This document shows, one piece after another, positions 44,802 through 53,751 of a stretch of DNA of 64,000 nt. Origin of the DNA: Planosporangium spinosum (GTDB taxonomy: Bacteria > Actinomycetota > Actinomycetes > Mycobacteriales > Micromonosporaceae); the NCBI RefSeq assembly GCF_049999945.1, contig NZ_JBLYUB010000001.1, positions 1-64,000 of the forward strand, in the 5' to 3' direction. Position 1 is the stretch's first letter. Each line of letters opens with the position of its first letter. The notes beneath the pieces were generated by a model, which worked only from the letters and a program-made list of their open reading frames with translations, was not told where the DNA came from and did not search any database. The translations under genes were made by a program, and so were the position numbers.

Positions 44802-46457
44802 TCAGCCGCAGGCGGTGCCGTTCAGCGCGACGGCGCTGGGCGGCGGGCTCGACGGCCCGTTGGCGGTGAACCCGATCGACACGGAAGCGCCGGCGGCGAG
44901 CGACGGGCTCCAACTGGGCGCGGCGGCGGTGATGGTGGTCCCGCTCTGGGTGACGGTCGCGTTCCAGCCGCTGCCGAGGGTCACGCCGGCCGGTACGGTC
45001 CAGGTGACCCGCCAGGGGTTCACCGTCCCGGTACCGGTGTTCTTCACCGTGACGGTCGCCTGGTAGCCGCCCTGCCAGGAGTTGTCGATCTTCACAGTCG
45101 CCGTGCAGCCGCCGCTCGGGGTACCGCCGGTCGGGGTGGCTGTCGGGGTGCCGGTCGGCGGCGTGGTCGGCCCGCCGCTGCCGCCCACCGGCGGGATCAG
45201 GTACGGCTGGAGGATCGACTGCTTGGCCTGGTTGACGGTCTTCCAGTCGTCGCCGACGATGCCGCCGGTGTCACCGGAGTTGGGGTTCCACGACCAGTAC
45301 GTGAAGTCCATCCCGCTGGTGCCGGTGCCGGTGTACTTCATCAGCTCCTGCAGCCACACCTTGTCCTTCGGGTCGGCCAGGGTGGTGCCGAACTCGCCGA
45401 GGAGGACCGGGGCGATGTTCTGCTTGTCCAGGTAACCGAACTGCTGGTCCCAGATGGCCGGCAGGTTCGCCGGGAACGAGGGGTCGTCGAACCAGGGCTG
45501 GTGGTACACCGACAGGCCGTACTCGTGGGCGGAGTAGACCAGCTTTCCGGTCTTGTTCAGGCGGACCGGGTACTGCCCCGCCCGCGACAGGTTGCCGCCC
45601 CACCAGCCACAGTGCTCGGTGTCCGGCACGTTGTCCCAGGTGTTGGGGTTGCCGCCGCTGGCACAGGTCACGCCCTCGACGACGATCAGCCAGTCCGGGT
45701 TGGCCGACAGGATCGCGTTGCCGGCGCGCTCGGCCGCCAGCCGCCAGTCCCGCGCCTGGTCGCCGCAGCCCCAGCAGGCCCCGGTCGCGCTCGGGTCGGT
45801 GCCGTCGGCGTGCGGCTCGTTGTGCAGGTCCGCGCCGATGACCGTGGTGTTGCCCTTGTAGTGCTGCGCCAGCATCTGCCAGTCGCTGATCCAGGTGCTC
45901 TCGGGTGTGGACGAGGTGTACCACAACGCGGTCTGCCCGGCGCTGGTCGGCCGGTGCCGGTCGAGCAGGACCCGCATGCCCTTGCTGCCGGCGTACCCGA
46001 CCACCTTGTCCAGGATCTGTAGCGGTGACAGTCCGACCAGGTCGGGGTTGGAGACCGCGTCCACACTGGTCGCCGTGGCGCCGGGCTTGAGCGCGTCGTT
46101 GGAGAACGGCACCCGCAGGGTGTTGTAGCCGAGGCTGGCCATCTGGTCGAGCATGTCCTTGTACCCGCGCGACCAGAGGCCGTGGAAGGTCTTGTTGTCG
46201 GTCTCCATTCCGAACCAGTTGATGCCGGTCAACCGGACCGGGTTGCCGGCGGCGTCGACGAGTTGGGATCCACGGGCGCTGAGGTAGCCGGTACCGGTGC
46301 CACCGGTGGCCGCCGCGGCGACGCCGGTGGCACCGGCGGTCTGGCCCGCCGCCACGCCACTGGACAGGCCGACGGTGGCGACGGCGGCCGCCACCAGGGC
46401 CGCGGCGGTGACCGCGCCGCCGATGCGTGCGGCGATACCGCGTTGACTGCTGTTCAT
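44802..46457 (-). CDS. Secreted GH5 endoglucanase with C-terminal CBM2
   Basis: 551 residues from ATG 46457, gggagag upstream. Signal peptide (about 1-38). GH5 catalytic domain (about 50-400): LTGINWFGMETDN, RVLLDRHRPTSAGQTALWYT, acid/base Glu in IGADLHNEPHADG, nucleophile Glu in PVLLGEFGTTLA and SWNPNSGDTGG. A Pro/Thr/Gly linker is followed by CBM2 (about 448-551, CTATVKIDNSWQGGYQATVTV to NGTACG). Cleaves internal beta-1,4 bonds of cellulose. A perfect CebR-type palindrome lies 71 bp upstream of the start. Confidence 0.94.
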   Translation of the reverse strand: MNSSQRGIAARIGGAVTAAALVAAAVATVGLSSGVAAGQTAGATGVAAAATGGTGTGYLSARGSQLVDAAGNPVRLTGINWFGMETDNKTFHGLWSRGYKDMLDQMASLGYNTLRVPFSNDALKPGATATSVDAVSNPDLVGLSPLQILDKVVGYAGSKGMRVLLDRHRPTSAGQTALWYTSSTPESTWISDWQMLAQHYKGNTTVIGADLHNEPHADGTDPSATGACWGCGDQARDWRLAAERAGNAILSANPDWLIVVEGVTCASGGNPNTWDNVPDTEHCGWWGGNLSRAGQYPVRLNKTGKLVYSAHEYGLSVYHQPWFDDPSFPANLPAIWDQQFGYLDKQNIAPVLLGEFGTTLADPKDKVWLQELMKYTGTGTSGMDFTYWSWNPNSGDTGGIVGDDWKTVNQAKQSILQPYLIPPVGGSGGPTTPPTGTPTATPTGGTPSGGCTATVKIDNSWQGGYQATVTVKNTGTGTVNPWRVTWTVPAGVTLGSGWNATVTQSGTTITAAAPSWSPSLAAGASVSIGFTANGPSSPPPSAVALNGTACG

Positions 46458-46527
46458 GGGCTCTCCCGGGGGGAGGTGGGGTGTCGGCCTCGCGGACGGC
46501 CTGGGCGGACCGTCCGACGAGCGCTCC

Positions 46528-46541
46528 TGGGAGCGCTCCCA
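46528..46541 (-). promoter_or_regulatory. CebR/CelR-type operator upstream of the GH5 gene
   Basis: TGGGAGCGCTCCCA, the exact 14-bp palindrome known for Streptomyces CebR and Thermobifida CelR, repressors released by cellobiose. A second partial copy (GAGCGCTCC) directly adjoins it at 46520-46528. Confidence 0.85.
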
Positions 46542-46617
46542 GGACCTGCACATGGTATCGATTAATTACGATGGAAGGAATACGGCTTCTCCGACGGACC
46601 CGGAACTCCCCGGGCGG

Positions 46618-47745
46618 TCACCCCTCCCGGTCGGGCCGCCAGCCGTCCGCGCCGACCAGGTACGCCCGCGGGGTGTACGCCCGGGCCTGTTCCCCGGTCA
46701 GCCGGGGGCGCTGCGGACCGGCCGCGGCGCCGGGACCGACGGTGCGGTACTCGGAGAACCGGGCGTCCCGCCACGAGTAGCCGGACATGTCGGTCCACGG
46801 CTCGTCCTTGACGTGTGCGCCGAGCCAACTGTCCCGGAACACCACCTGACCGATCGCGTGCGGATCCCCACTCGGGTGCCACGGCCGCCCCAGGTACACG
46901 GTCTTCGCCGGCGCGTCCCCGGTCAGGGCACAGTGGACGAACAGGAACCCGTACGGGTTGGTGTCGGTGGTACTGGCGGCCGTGACGTACCCGTTGTTGG
47001 TGTCCGAACCCCGGTCGAGCGACCGGATCTCGCAGCGGTCGAAGACGGCGGTACCGCGACCGAAGATGAAATCGACGTCGCCCTCCACGTAGCACCCGCG
47101 GAAGTAGGCCCGCGCCGGGGTGGCGACGTCGGGACTGTTGACGTAGAGGGTGTCCTGATTGCCGAGGAACCGGACACGGTCGAAGAACAGCCGGTCGGCC
47201 CGGGTCAGCACCGCGACGGCCTGCCGATTGGTGATCTCCGGGTGCGCGGCCTCGTCGAAGGAGTTGGCGAAGGTGAGGTTGCGGGCGGTGAAGTCGCGCC
47301 CGTCGATCGTCACCGACGCGCTGCCGGACGTGCCGTACGTGCCACCGCCGGGCTTCGGCGTACCCGACGCGCGGTCGTCGGTGATGACGACGTCGGACGG
47401 GCCGCTCCCCTGCCCGCGCAGGGTCAGGTACGGCTTGTCGGCCGGGACCGATACCGGCCCACGGTAGACACCGGGGGCGATCCGGATGGTGACACGCCCC
47501 GGATTTCCGGTGGGCACGGCGTCGATCGCGGCCTGCACGGTGACATAGTCGCCGGTACCGTCGCCCGCCACCGTCACCTCGACGCCGGCACCGGCCGGAC
47601 GGTCGGCCTCCGGACGCGTGGCGCCGGCCGTGCGGCCGGCACCCGACGGTGTGACGCCGGCCGCCGCGGTACCCGCCGGCAGGACGAGCGTCGTGGCGAC
47701 GGCCGCCGCGACGGCGGCGACGGCGAGGCGTACCGATCGGTTCAT
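46618..47745 (-). CDS. Secreted pectin methylesterase (CE8)
   Basis: 375 residues with a signal peptide (about 1-29). Right-handed beta-helix of the CE8 family: VTVAGDGTGDYVTVQAAIDAVP near the N-terminus, FANSFDEAAHPEITNRQAVAV (Gln of the oxyanion region), FLGNQDTLYVNS, catalytic Asp in GDVDFIFGRGTAVFDRC, and YLGRPWHPSG with the substrate-binding Arg/Trp. Removes methyl groups from homogalacturonan, preparing it for the pectate lyase at 57664. A GGAAAGCGCTTGCC operator lies 17 bp before the start. Monocistronic. Confidence 0.92.
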   Translation of the reverse strand: MNRSVRLAVAAVAAAVATTLVLPAGTAAAGVTPSGAGRTAGATRPEADRPAGAGVEVTVAGDGTGDYVTVQAAIDAVPTGNPGRVTIRIAPGVYRGPVSVPADKPYLTLRGQGSGPSDVVITDDRASGTPKPGGGTYGTSGSASVTIDGRDFTARNLTFANSFDEAAHPEITNRQAVAVLTRADRLFFDRVRFLGNQDTLYVNSPDVATPARAYFRGCYVEGDVDFIFGRGTAVFDRCEIRSLDRGSDTNNGYVTAASTTDTNPYGFLFVHCALTGDAPAKTVYLGRPWHPSGDPHAIGQVVFRDSWLGAHVKDEPWTDMSGYSWRDARFSEYRTVGPGAAAGPQRPRLTGEQARAYTPRAYLVGADGWRPDREG

Positions 47746-47761
47746 GGCTGCTCCTCCCGAA

Positions 47762-47775
47762 GGAAAGCGCTTGCC
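47762..47775 (-). promoter_or_regulatory. LacI-type operator at the pectin methylesterase gene
   Basis: GGAAAGCGCTTGCC, one base from the perfect palindrome found at the pectate lyase promoter (57602-57615). Its placement 17-30 bp upstream of the ATG fits repression at the transcription start. Confidence 0.65.
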
Positions 47776-47831
47776 TAGAACATAGGTGCGCGTCTATTGC
47801 TCGTCAACCTGGCGCCACCCTGGTCATCTCC

Positions 47832-47883
47832 CGTGATCGTGAAGCCGTCGTGGGCCAACGGCCGGGAACCCGTCACGATCACG
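47832..47883. repeat. GATC-centred inverted repeat
   Basis: CGTGATCGTGA (47832-47842) and TCACGATCACG (47873-47883) are perfect 11-bp arms 30 bp apart. It belongs to the dispersed intergenic palindrome family noted in this window. Confidence 0.6.
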
Positions 47884-47934
47884 CAGGCGCGTGGCGTCGG
47901 CGCGGCGGTCGCACCCGGTCCGCCGGACAGGGGC

Positions 47935-47976
47935 GGGCCCGGTCGTGACCGGGGATGAACGGTCACGACCGGGCCC
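47935..47976 (-). terminator. Strong hairpin downstream of the GH6 gene
   Basis: GGGCCCGGTCGTGACC (47935-47950) and GGTCACGACCGGGCCC (47961-47976) are perfect 16-bp arms with a 10-nt loop, 31 bp after the GH6 stop. Confidence 0.85.
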
Positions 47977-48006
47977 GCAGAGGGAGGAAGGACGATCCGC
48001 TACCCG

Positions 48007-49794
48007 CTACAGCGCCGGGTACGCGTTGCGCATGAGCTCCTGGAACTGGGCGGAGAACCAGTCGCCGGACAGCGGCGCGTTGGGCAGGGCACCACTCGGG
48101 CTGTTGCCGTTGCGGGCGTTGCCCGTGTAGGCCGGGTCGCACATCTGGTCGAAGCCCTTGCCCTGATCGTTCGGGATCGCCTTGCTGGCACCGTCGGACT
48201 CGCCCGGCGGCTTGATCCAGACGTAGGCGTCGATCCCGGCGGCCGGAGCGGCCTTCGGACGCTCGCCGAGGCCCGCACCGCTCTGGTTGCACCAGTTGCC
48301 GGCGTGGATCCGGCGGTCGATGCGCGACTGGTTGACGAAGTCGTCCACGTTGGTCGCCGTACTGGGACCCTTGGGCCGGTTCGCACCGCCCCACCCGTTA
48401 CGGGAGGTGTCGATCAGCATGCCGATGTTGGAGTTGAAGCCCACCGAGACCAGCTTCTGCCGGAACGCCTGGGCGAACGACAGCTCGTCGACGTACTGGT
48501 TCCAGTCGACCCACTTGGACTGGCGCACCGAGGTGCCGCCCACCGTGGTGTTGATGGTGAAGTACGGCTCGGTCAGCGCCGAGTAGTTCGCCGTGTCGGT
48601 GATGAAGCCGTCCACGGTGCTGACCCCACCGGTGGCCGACTTGGCCACGGTGGCGAACAGGTCGGCCGACGGCCCGAAGTTGGTGTCCCAGCCGAGCCAG
48701 CCGTGGTGGCCGGCGTCGATGTAGTTGTAGACGTTCGAGATCGCGTGGAACTTGCCCAGCGCGTACGCGATGCCCTTCTGGTAGTTGCCGTTCTGCGACA
48801 TCGTCTGGCACATCGTGGTCGCACCGGCGCCGCTGACGTTGGTCACCAGGTTCGGCAGCGAGTCGATCTCGATGATGTTGACGATGCGCAGGTTGCGGTA
48901 CTTGGAGTCGGCCTGGATCGCCGCGATCGGGTCGATGTACTCGGTCTGGTAGCGGCCGATCTCGGTCGGGCCCAGCTCGCCGTTGGACGCCAGCGCGGAG
49001 CAGTCACGGCCGGGCAGGTCGTAGATGACGAACTGGATGTAGCCCGCCCCCTGGGCCAGCGCGGCGTCGAGGTGCGCCCGTACGCCCATGCCGCCGTTGA
49101 CGCCGTTGATCGCCGCGATCCGGTCCAGCCAGACGCCGGTCGGGTTGTTGGAGACCCGGCTACCACCCGGCTCGGCGTCGGCCTTGGCCTTCCACTCCGG
49201 GTTCACGTAGCCCTTGGCGCCCACGTACGGGTTGTCCACGTGGGTACCGCCACCGGGCGGCGGGCTGGTGGGAGGCTGCGTCGTCGGCGGCGTGGTCGTC
49301 GGCGGCGGGCTCGTCGGCGGCCGGGTGGTCGTCGGCGGCGCGCTCGTCGGCGGTGTGGTGCCGCCGTTGCAGGTGGTGCCGTTGAGCTTGAAGGTCGTCG
49401 GGGTGGTGTTGGTTCCCGAGTACGAGGCCTGGAAGCCGGGGGTCACCGTGGCGTTGGTGCCGAGGCTGCCGTTCCAGGCCGCGTTCTTGAGCGTGACATG
49501 CTGGCCACTCTGGGTGTACGTGCTGTTCCAGCTCGATGTGATCTGCTGGTTGCCGGCGTAGTCCCACTCCAGCGTCCAGCTGCTGAGGGGGTCGCCCAGG
49601 TTGGTGATGGCGACGTCCGCGGTGAAGCCGTTGCTCCACTGGTTGGCGGTGTACTTGACCGTACAACCGGCGGCGGCGTTCGCGCGGGTGGCGGCGACGG
49701 TGACCAGGCCGAGCCCGGCGAGCACCGCACCGGTTGCGGCCAGACCCCGCACGGCACGGGATCGTCGACCGCCGGGCAAGAGGCTCAATCTCAT
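48007..49794 (-). CDS. Secreted GH6 cellobiohydrolase with N-terminal CBM2
   Basis: 595 residues from ATG 49794 with aaggag 9 bp upstream; the upstream in-frame ATG at 50253 lies before the CebR-type box and is rejected. Signal peptide (about 1-42), CBM2 (about 43-142, CTVKYTANQWSNGFTADVAI), Thr/Pro linker (about 143-185), GH6 domain (about 190-595) with FVIYDLPGRDCSALASNGE, NIIEIDSLPNLVTN, NVYNYIDAGHHGWLGWDTNF and DAYVWIKPPGESDG. The loops fit an exo-acting cellobiohydrolase. It releases cellobiose, the substrate of the Ceb permeases and GH1 enzyme. Confidence 0.94.
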   Translation of the reverse strand: MRLSLLPGGRRSRAVRGLAATGAVLAGLGLVTVAATRANAAAGCTVKYTANQWSNGFTADVAITNLGDPLSSWTLEWDYAGNQQITSSWNSTYTQSGQHVTLKNAAWNGSLGTNATVTPGFQASYSGTNTTPTTFKLNGTTCNGGTTPPTSAPPTTTRPPTSPPPTTTPPTTQPPTSPPPGGGTHVDNPYVGAKGYVNPEWKAKADAEPGGSRVSNNPTGVWLDRIAAINGVNGGMGVRAHLDAALAQGAGYIQFVIYDLPGRDCSALASNGELGPTEIGRYQTEYIDPIAAIQADSKYRNLRIVNIIEIDSLPNLVTNVSGAGATTMCQTMSQNGNYQKGIAYALGKFHAISNVYNYIDAGHHGWLGWDTNFGPSADLFATVAKSATGGVSTVDGFITDTANYSALTEPYFTINTTVGGTSVRQSKWVDWNQYVDELSFAQAFRQKLVSVGFNSNIGMLIDTSRNGWGGANRPKGPSTATNVDDFVNQSRIDRRIHAGNWCNQSGAGLGERPKAAPAAGIDAYVWIKPPGESDGASKAIPNDQGKGFDQMCDPAYTGNARNGNSPSGALPNAPLSGDWFSAQFQELMRNAYPAL

Positions 49795-49866
49795 GGAGGG
49801 GCACTCCTTGGGATGCGTGCGTCCCCGCTGACGAGCGGTTGGCATGGGGTGTGGGTGAGCGGAGCG

Positions 49867-49981
49867 CCTCGCCGACACAACCGGCGAGGAGAGGGTGGAG
49901 CATCGGTGGGGCGTGGTGGGACATCGGAACGGCTCGCCGGTCGGCGAGCTGGGGCATTCGAACGGCTCCCCGACCGGCGAG
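49867..49981 (-). promoter_or_regulatory. Structured long leader of the GH6 gene
   Basis: The 312 bp between the GH6 start and its operator carry repeated CTCGCCG/CGGCGAG elements. A hairpin forms at 49867-49889 (CCTCGCCG / CGGCGAGG). CTCGCCGGTCGG (49933-49944) can pair with CCGACCGGCGAG (49970-49981), while its first half can also fold locally with CGGCGAG (49942-49948). Mutually exclusive pairings suggest post-transcriptional control. GAACGGCTC occurs twice here (about 49928 and 49960). Confidence 0.4.
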
Positions 49982-50106
49982 GTGTGAACGACGGGGCGAG
50001 CTGGCGGGCGGGCGTTCCAGGTACCACGGTCCGGCTGGCCTCGGCGCGTTGGTGGCCTGAAATGTCCGGGCTCACCCCGCCGTTCACATCGATGGCCATC
50101 GTGGCA

Positions 50107-50120
50107 TGGAAACGCTCCCA
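50107..50120 (-). promoter_or_regulatory. CebR-type operator (12 of 14) upstream of GH6
   Basis: TGGAAACGCTCCCA keeps the right half and central CG of TGGGAGCGCTCCCA with two changes on the left. It lies 313 bp upstream of the GH6 start, implying a long leader. Confidence 0.6.
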
Positions 50121-50305
50121 AAGTAAAGTGGGCGAGCAGATTAGCTGGTCGTGCACGTGGCGAGCAGCCACATCGGCCCGCCGGATGGAACGCTTCGCGA
50201 TCAACTGGGCGGCGCGACAGTGCCGGCCGCCGCGGTGCGCCGGCGCCGACCACCCGGACGCCACCTCACCGCGCGACGATGGCGCCGCGGACCGCTTGAC
50301 AATTC

Positions 50306-50319
50306 GGAAACCGCTTGCC
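50306..50319 (+). promoter_or_regulatory. Degenerate LacI-type operator upstream of DUF6807 gene
   Basis: GGAAACCGCTTGCC differs by one base from the pectin methylesterase site. A TTGACA -35 hexamer lies at 50296-50301 and the operator covers the spacer, a position typical for repression. The remaining part of the 50121-50379 gap shows no gene. Confidence 0.5.
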
Positions 50320-50379
50320 ACCGTCGGTCCACCCCATTCGGATGTCCACAGTCAACAGTCAAGCGACACGGGAGCCGGC

Positions 50380-51252
50380 GTGAACATCGCGGAGCCGATC
50401 GTCACCCTGCGGGTCCACGACCGGGAGGTCGCCCACTACGTGACCCACCCGGTACTGGCCGACACGCTGTCACCGCGCCCCTTCCTGCACCCGGTACGGA
50501 CCCTCGGCGGAACCCCGGTCACCGACGCGCTGCCGGAAGACCACCGCTGGCACCTCGGCGCCGGACTTGCGGTACCGGACGTGGCCGGCAGCAACCTGTG
50601 GGGCGGCCGGACGTACCTGCGCGACCTCGGCTACACCTGGCGCGCCGACCACGGCCGCATCGTCCACCTGGACTGGGACTCGCGCGACGGCGGCGGCTTC
50701 GCCCACCGTCTCGGGTGGTACGCGGCCGGCGGCCGCCTGCTGCTCACCGAGGAGCGCACGGTCACCGCCCGGGTGGTACCCGGTTCGGAGGACGCGTGGC
50801 TGCTCTCGTTCAGCACCGAGCTGACCAACCCGACCCACCAGACGGTCGCGCTCGGCAGCCCGGCGACCAACGGCCGACCCGGCGGCGCCGGCTACGGCGG
50901 GTTCTTCTGGCGCGCCGTGGCGGACGCCCCGCCGCGGGTGTTCACCGCCACCGCGTCCGGTGAGGACCGGGTCAACGGCTCGGACGCGCCGTGGCTGGCC
51001 CTCACCGCCCGGGTACCCGCGGACGTCGACCCCGGCACCGGCCGGTACACGCTCGTCTTCACCGGCCTGTCCGGCGCCGACCGCTGGTTCGTCCGGTCAG
51101 CCGGGTACCCGGGCGTGTGCGCGGCGCTGGCCTTCACCGACCCGCTGCCGCTCGAGCCGGGCGCGACGCTGCGCCGCCGGTACCGGGTCGTGGTCGCCGA
51201 CGGTACGCGCGACGAGCACGACGTGGCGGCCCTGGTCACGGCCCTGGACTGA
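50380..51252 (+). CDS. DUF6807 (PmoA-like) protein
   Basis: 290 residues from GTG 50380 with gggag upstream. Beta-rich, cytoplasmic (no signal). Typical patterns: PFLHPVRTLGGTPVTD, DHRWHLGAGLAVPDVAGSNLWGG, GRIVHLDW and GYGGFFWRAVADAP. DUF6807 proteins are of unknown function but frequently adjoin Gfo/Idh/MocA oxidoreductases and sugar ABC systems. Here it is flanked by the pectin ABC operon and carries a pectin-type operator, so a role in metabolism of imported uronides or a lactonised sugar is inferred. Confidence 0.72.
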   Translation: MNIAEPIVTLRVHDREVAHYVTHPVLADTLSPRPFLHPVRTLGGTPVTDALPEDHRWHLGAGLAVPDVAGSNLWGGRTYLRDLGYTWRADHGRIVHLDWDSRDGGGFAHRLGWYAAGGRLLLTEERTVTARVVPGSEDAWLLSFSTELTNPTHQTVALGSPATNGRPGGAGYGGFFWRAVADAPPRVFTATASGEDRVNGSDAPWLALTARVPADVDPGTGRYTLVFTGLSGADRWFVRSAGYPGVCAALAFTDPLPLEPGATLRRRYRVVVADGTRDEHDVAALVTALD

Positions 51253-51268
51253 GCCGGCCGGCACGGCG

Positions 51269-51892
51269 TCAGGCCAGGCGGCGGGCCACCACGTGCAGGC
51301 CGAACAGCCCGAATCCCACGACGAGCGGGGTGGTCGCCGGCAGCAGCCAGGCCAGCAGCGCGGCCAGCGCCACGGTCCCGGCGGCCGCCGCGGGCGCCGC
51401 CGGGCGGGCGGCCGTCGTCGCGACCGCCCCGCGCAGCGCCGCCCACCAGCCCCGGCACCTCGTCCGCCCCACCGCCACCACGGTCAGCGCGGCGACACCG
51501 ACCCCGGCCGCCGCGGCGAGGGCCGTGGCCACCAGGACCGGCGCTCCCCCGGGCACCCGGCCGGTCCGGACCGCCGCCACGTCGAGGGCGACCAGCAGGG
51601 CGGCCACCGCGGCGACACCGCACGCGGCGACACCGGGAAGCAGGGCACGCACGAACCAGCCGCCGGCCTGCCGCGCGGTCGGCAGCCGGTCCCGGTCGAG
51701 CCGGTACGCCAGTGCGGCCGAGCCGGCCGCCACCGCCGCGGGTGCCGTCAGCACCGGCAGCGCCGCGACCGTCACGGCGAACCCGACGAGCGCAACGTCG
51801 GTGGCGTCACGCAGGTGGTCCCGCCAGTCGGGGCGCGGTACCGGACCGGGTACCGCGCCCACTCCGCCCACCGGACCGGGCACCCTGCTCAC
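51269..51892 (-). CDS. YesL/DUF624-like membrane protein of the sugar ABC operon
   Basis: 207 residues, about five membrane helices, Ala/Val-rich. It starts 4 bp inside the end of the permease gene (ATGA-type overlap) and ends the LacI-SBP-permease operon. In size, hydrophobicity and position it matches YesL/DUF624 proteins that accompany carbohydrate ABC permeases, including the rhamnogalacturonan cluster of Bacillus subtilis. Sequence similarity is low, so the family call is tentative. Role unknown, perhaps assembly of the transporter. Confidence 0.6.
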   Translation of the reverse strand: MSRVPGPVGGVGAVPGPVPRPDWRDHLRDATDVALVGFAVTVAALPVLTAPAAVAAGSAALAYRLDRDRLPTARQAGGWFVRALLPGVAACGVAAVAALLVALDVAAVRTGRVPGGAPVLVATALAAAAGVGVAALTVVAVGRTRCRGWWAALRGAVATTAARPAAPAAAAGTVALAALLAWLLPATTPLVVGFGLFGLHVVARRLA

Positions 51893-52755
51893 CCCTTCAG
51901 CCCGCTAGTGTTGATCCCCTCGACCAGCATCTTCTGGAACGCGAGGAAGAACAGGAACACCGGCAGCAGCGACAGTGCCGACATCGCGAACATCGGCCCG
52001 ATCGCGTTCTGCCCGCCGGAGTCCATGAACGTCCGCAGCCCGATCGGCACGGTGTAGCTGGCCGAGTCGTTGATGTACACCAGCTGGGTGAAGAAGTCGT
52101 TCCAGGTCCAGATGAACGAGAAGATCGCCGTCGTCACGATGGCCGGCCGGCTCAGCGGCGCGATGACGTGCCGGAACACCCCGTACGGACCGCAACCGTC
52201 CATCGTGGCCGCCTCGTCGAGTTCGGCCGGGATGCCGCGCATGAACTGCACCATGAGGAAGATGAAGAACGCCTCGGTGGCGAGCAGCTTCGGCACGATC
52301 AGCGGCAGTGGGGTGCCGATCCAGCCGAGCTTCTGGAACAGCACGTAGTGCGGGATCACCAGCACGTGCCCGGGCAGCAGCAGGGTACCGATCATCAAGG
52401 CGAACCACAGCCGCCGCAGCCGGAACCGCAGCCGGGCGAACGCGTACGCGGTCACCAGGCACGAGGCGCAGTTGGCCAGCACGGTCGCGAGCGCCAGCAG
52501 CGTGCTGTTGACGAAGAACCGGCCGAACGTGACGTCGGGCAGGGCCGACCAGCCGTCGGGGTAGTTGGCCCAGGTGACGTGCGCGGGCAGGATGGAGAGG
52601 TTGTTGTTGACCTCCGCGGGTGACTTCAGCGACGTACCCACCATCCAGACCACCGGGTACAGCACGGCCGCGAGCAGCGCCAGCAACGCCAGCAGGCGCA
52701 GCGCGCCGCGCAGCCGCGCGGGAGCGGGCACGGCCCGCGCGTGGACGACGGTCAC
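51889..52755 (-). CDS. Carbohydrate ABC transporter permease, MalG type
   Basis: 288 residues, six membrane helices. EAA motif for ATPase coupling: ELDEAATMDGCGPYGVFRHVIAPLSRP. The C-terminus ends GLKG, as is usual for MalG homologues. Overlaps both neighbours by 4 bp. Forms the channel with the upstream permease. No ATPase gene is in the operon, so a shared multiple-sugar ATPase (MsiK type) encoded elsewhere is likely. Confidence 0.92.
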   Translation of the reverse strand: MTVVHARAVPAPARLRGALRLLALLALLAAVLYPVVWMVGTSLKSPAEVNNNLSILPAHVTWANYPDGWSALPDVTFGRFFVNSTLLALATVLANCASCLVTAYAFARLRFRLRRLWFALMIGTLLLPGHVLVIPHYVLFQKLGWIGTPLPLIVPKLLATEAFFIFLMVQFMRGIPAELDEAATMDGCGPYGVFRHVIAPLSRPAIVTTAIFSFIWTWNDFFTQLVYINDSASYTVPIGLRTFMDSGGQNAIGPMFAMSALSLLPVFLFFLAFQKMLVEGINTSGLKG

Positions 52756-53729
52756 CGTCGGTCACCTCCGTCGCCGTAGTGCACCCACATCCGGCCGGTG
52801 CTGAACAGCACCGCCGTGACCAGTCCGATCGTGGCCAGGAAGACCCAGGCCATCGCCGAGGCGTAACCCATCTCGAAGTCGCCGAACCCACGCAGGTACA
52901 GGTTCACCGTGTACATCAGCAGCGAGTCCGCCGGACCGCCGGTGCCGTTGCTGAGCACGAAGGCGCCGGTGAACCCCTGGAACCCGTGGATGGTCTCCAG
53001 GACCAGGTTGAAGAAGATCACCGGGGACAGCATCGGCAGCGTGATCCGCAGGAACGTCCGGTACGGGCCGGCGCCGTCGACCGCCGCCGCCTCGTACAGT
53101 TCGGCCGGGATCTGCTTGAGCCCGGCCAGGAAGATCACCATCGGCGCGCCGAACTGCCACATGCCCAGCAGGATCAGCGTGCCGAGGGCGAAGTCGGGAT
53201 CGTTGACCCACGGCCTGCCCGTGATACCGACCAACCGCAGCAGCGCGTTGACCGAACCGTCCCGGCTGAACATGGCCTGCCAGATGATGGCCAGCCCGAC
53301 GCTGCCGCCGAGCAGCGACGGCAGGTAGAAAAGCGCGCGGAACACGCCGACACCCCGCCGCGCCCGGGCCAGCAGCAGTGCCACCCCGAGCGCCGCAGCG
53401 AGCTTGAGCGGCACCGCGACCAGCGCGAACACGACGGTGACCCGGACCGAGTGCCAGTAGTGCGGGTCGCGGGTGAACATCCGGACGTAGTTGTCCAGGC
53501 CGACCCAGTCGTGCTCCGGCGAGAGCACGTCGTAGTTGGTGAAGCTCAGGTACAGCGAGTACAGCATCGGGATCGCCGTGATGGTCATCAGGCCGACCAG
53601 GAACGGCGACAGAAACACGTATCCGGCGACACCTTCGCGCCGTCGGGCCGGTACGGCCCCCCGCGTGGCGGGAGGCCGTACCGAGCCTCGGGCGTCGGTG
53701 CCGGTAGCCGGTGCCGTGGTGGTTGCCAC
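52752..53729 (-). CDS. Carbohydrate ABC transporter permease, MalF type
   Basis: 325 residues from GTG 53729 with gaggag 7 bp upstream. Six membrane helices after a roughly 35-residue polar N-terminus; YVFLSPFLVGLMTITAIPMLYSLYLSFTNYD is the first. EAA motif: ELYEAAAVDGAGPYRTFLRITLPMLSPV. It starts 22 bp after the substrate-binding protein gene and overlaps the next permease by 4 bp. Confidence 0.92.
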   Translation of the reverse strand: MATTTAPATGTDARGSVRPPATRGAVPARRREGVAGYVFLSPFLVGLMTITAIPMLYSLYLSFTNYDVLSPEHDWVGLDNYVRMFTRDPHYWHSVRVTVVFALVAVPLKLAAALGVALLLARARRGVGVFRALFYLPSLLGGSVGLAIIWQAMFSRDGSVNALLRLVGITGRPWVNDPDFALGTLILLGMWQFGAPMVIFLAGLKQIPAELYEAAAVDGAGPYRTFLRITLPMLSPVIFFNLVLETIHGFQGFTGAFVLSNGTGGPADSLLMYTVNLYLRGFGDFEMGYASAMAWVFLATIGLVTAVLFSTGRMWVHYGDGGDRR

Positions 53730-53751
53730 GTCCGGGCTCCTCTCGACGCGG

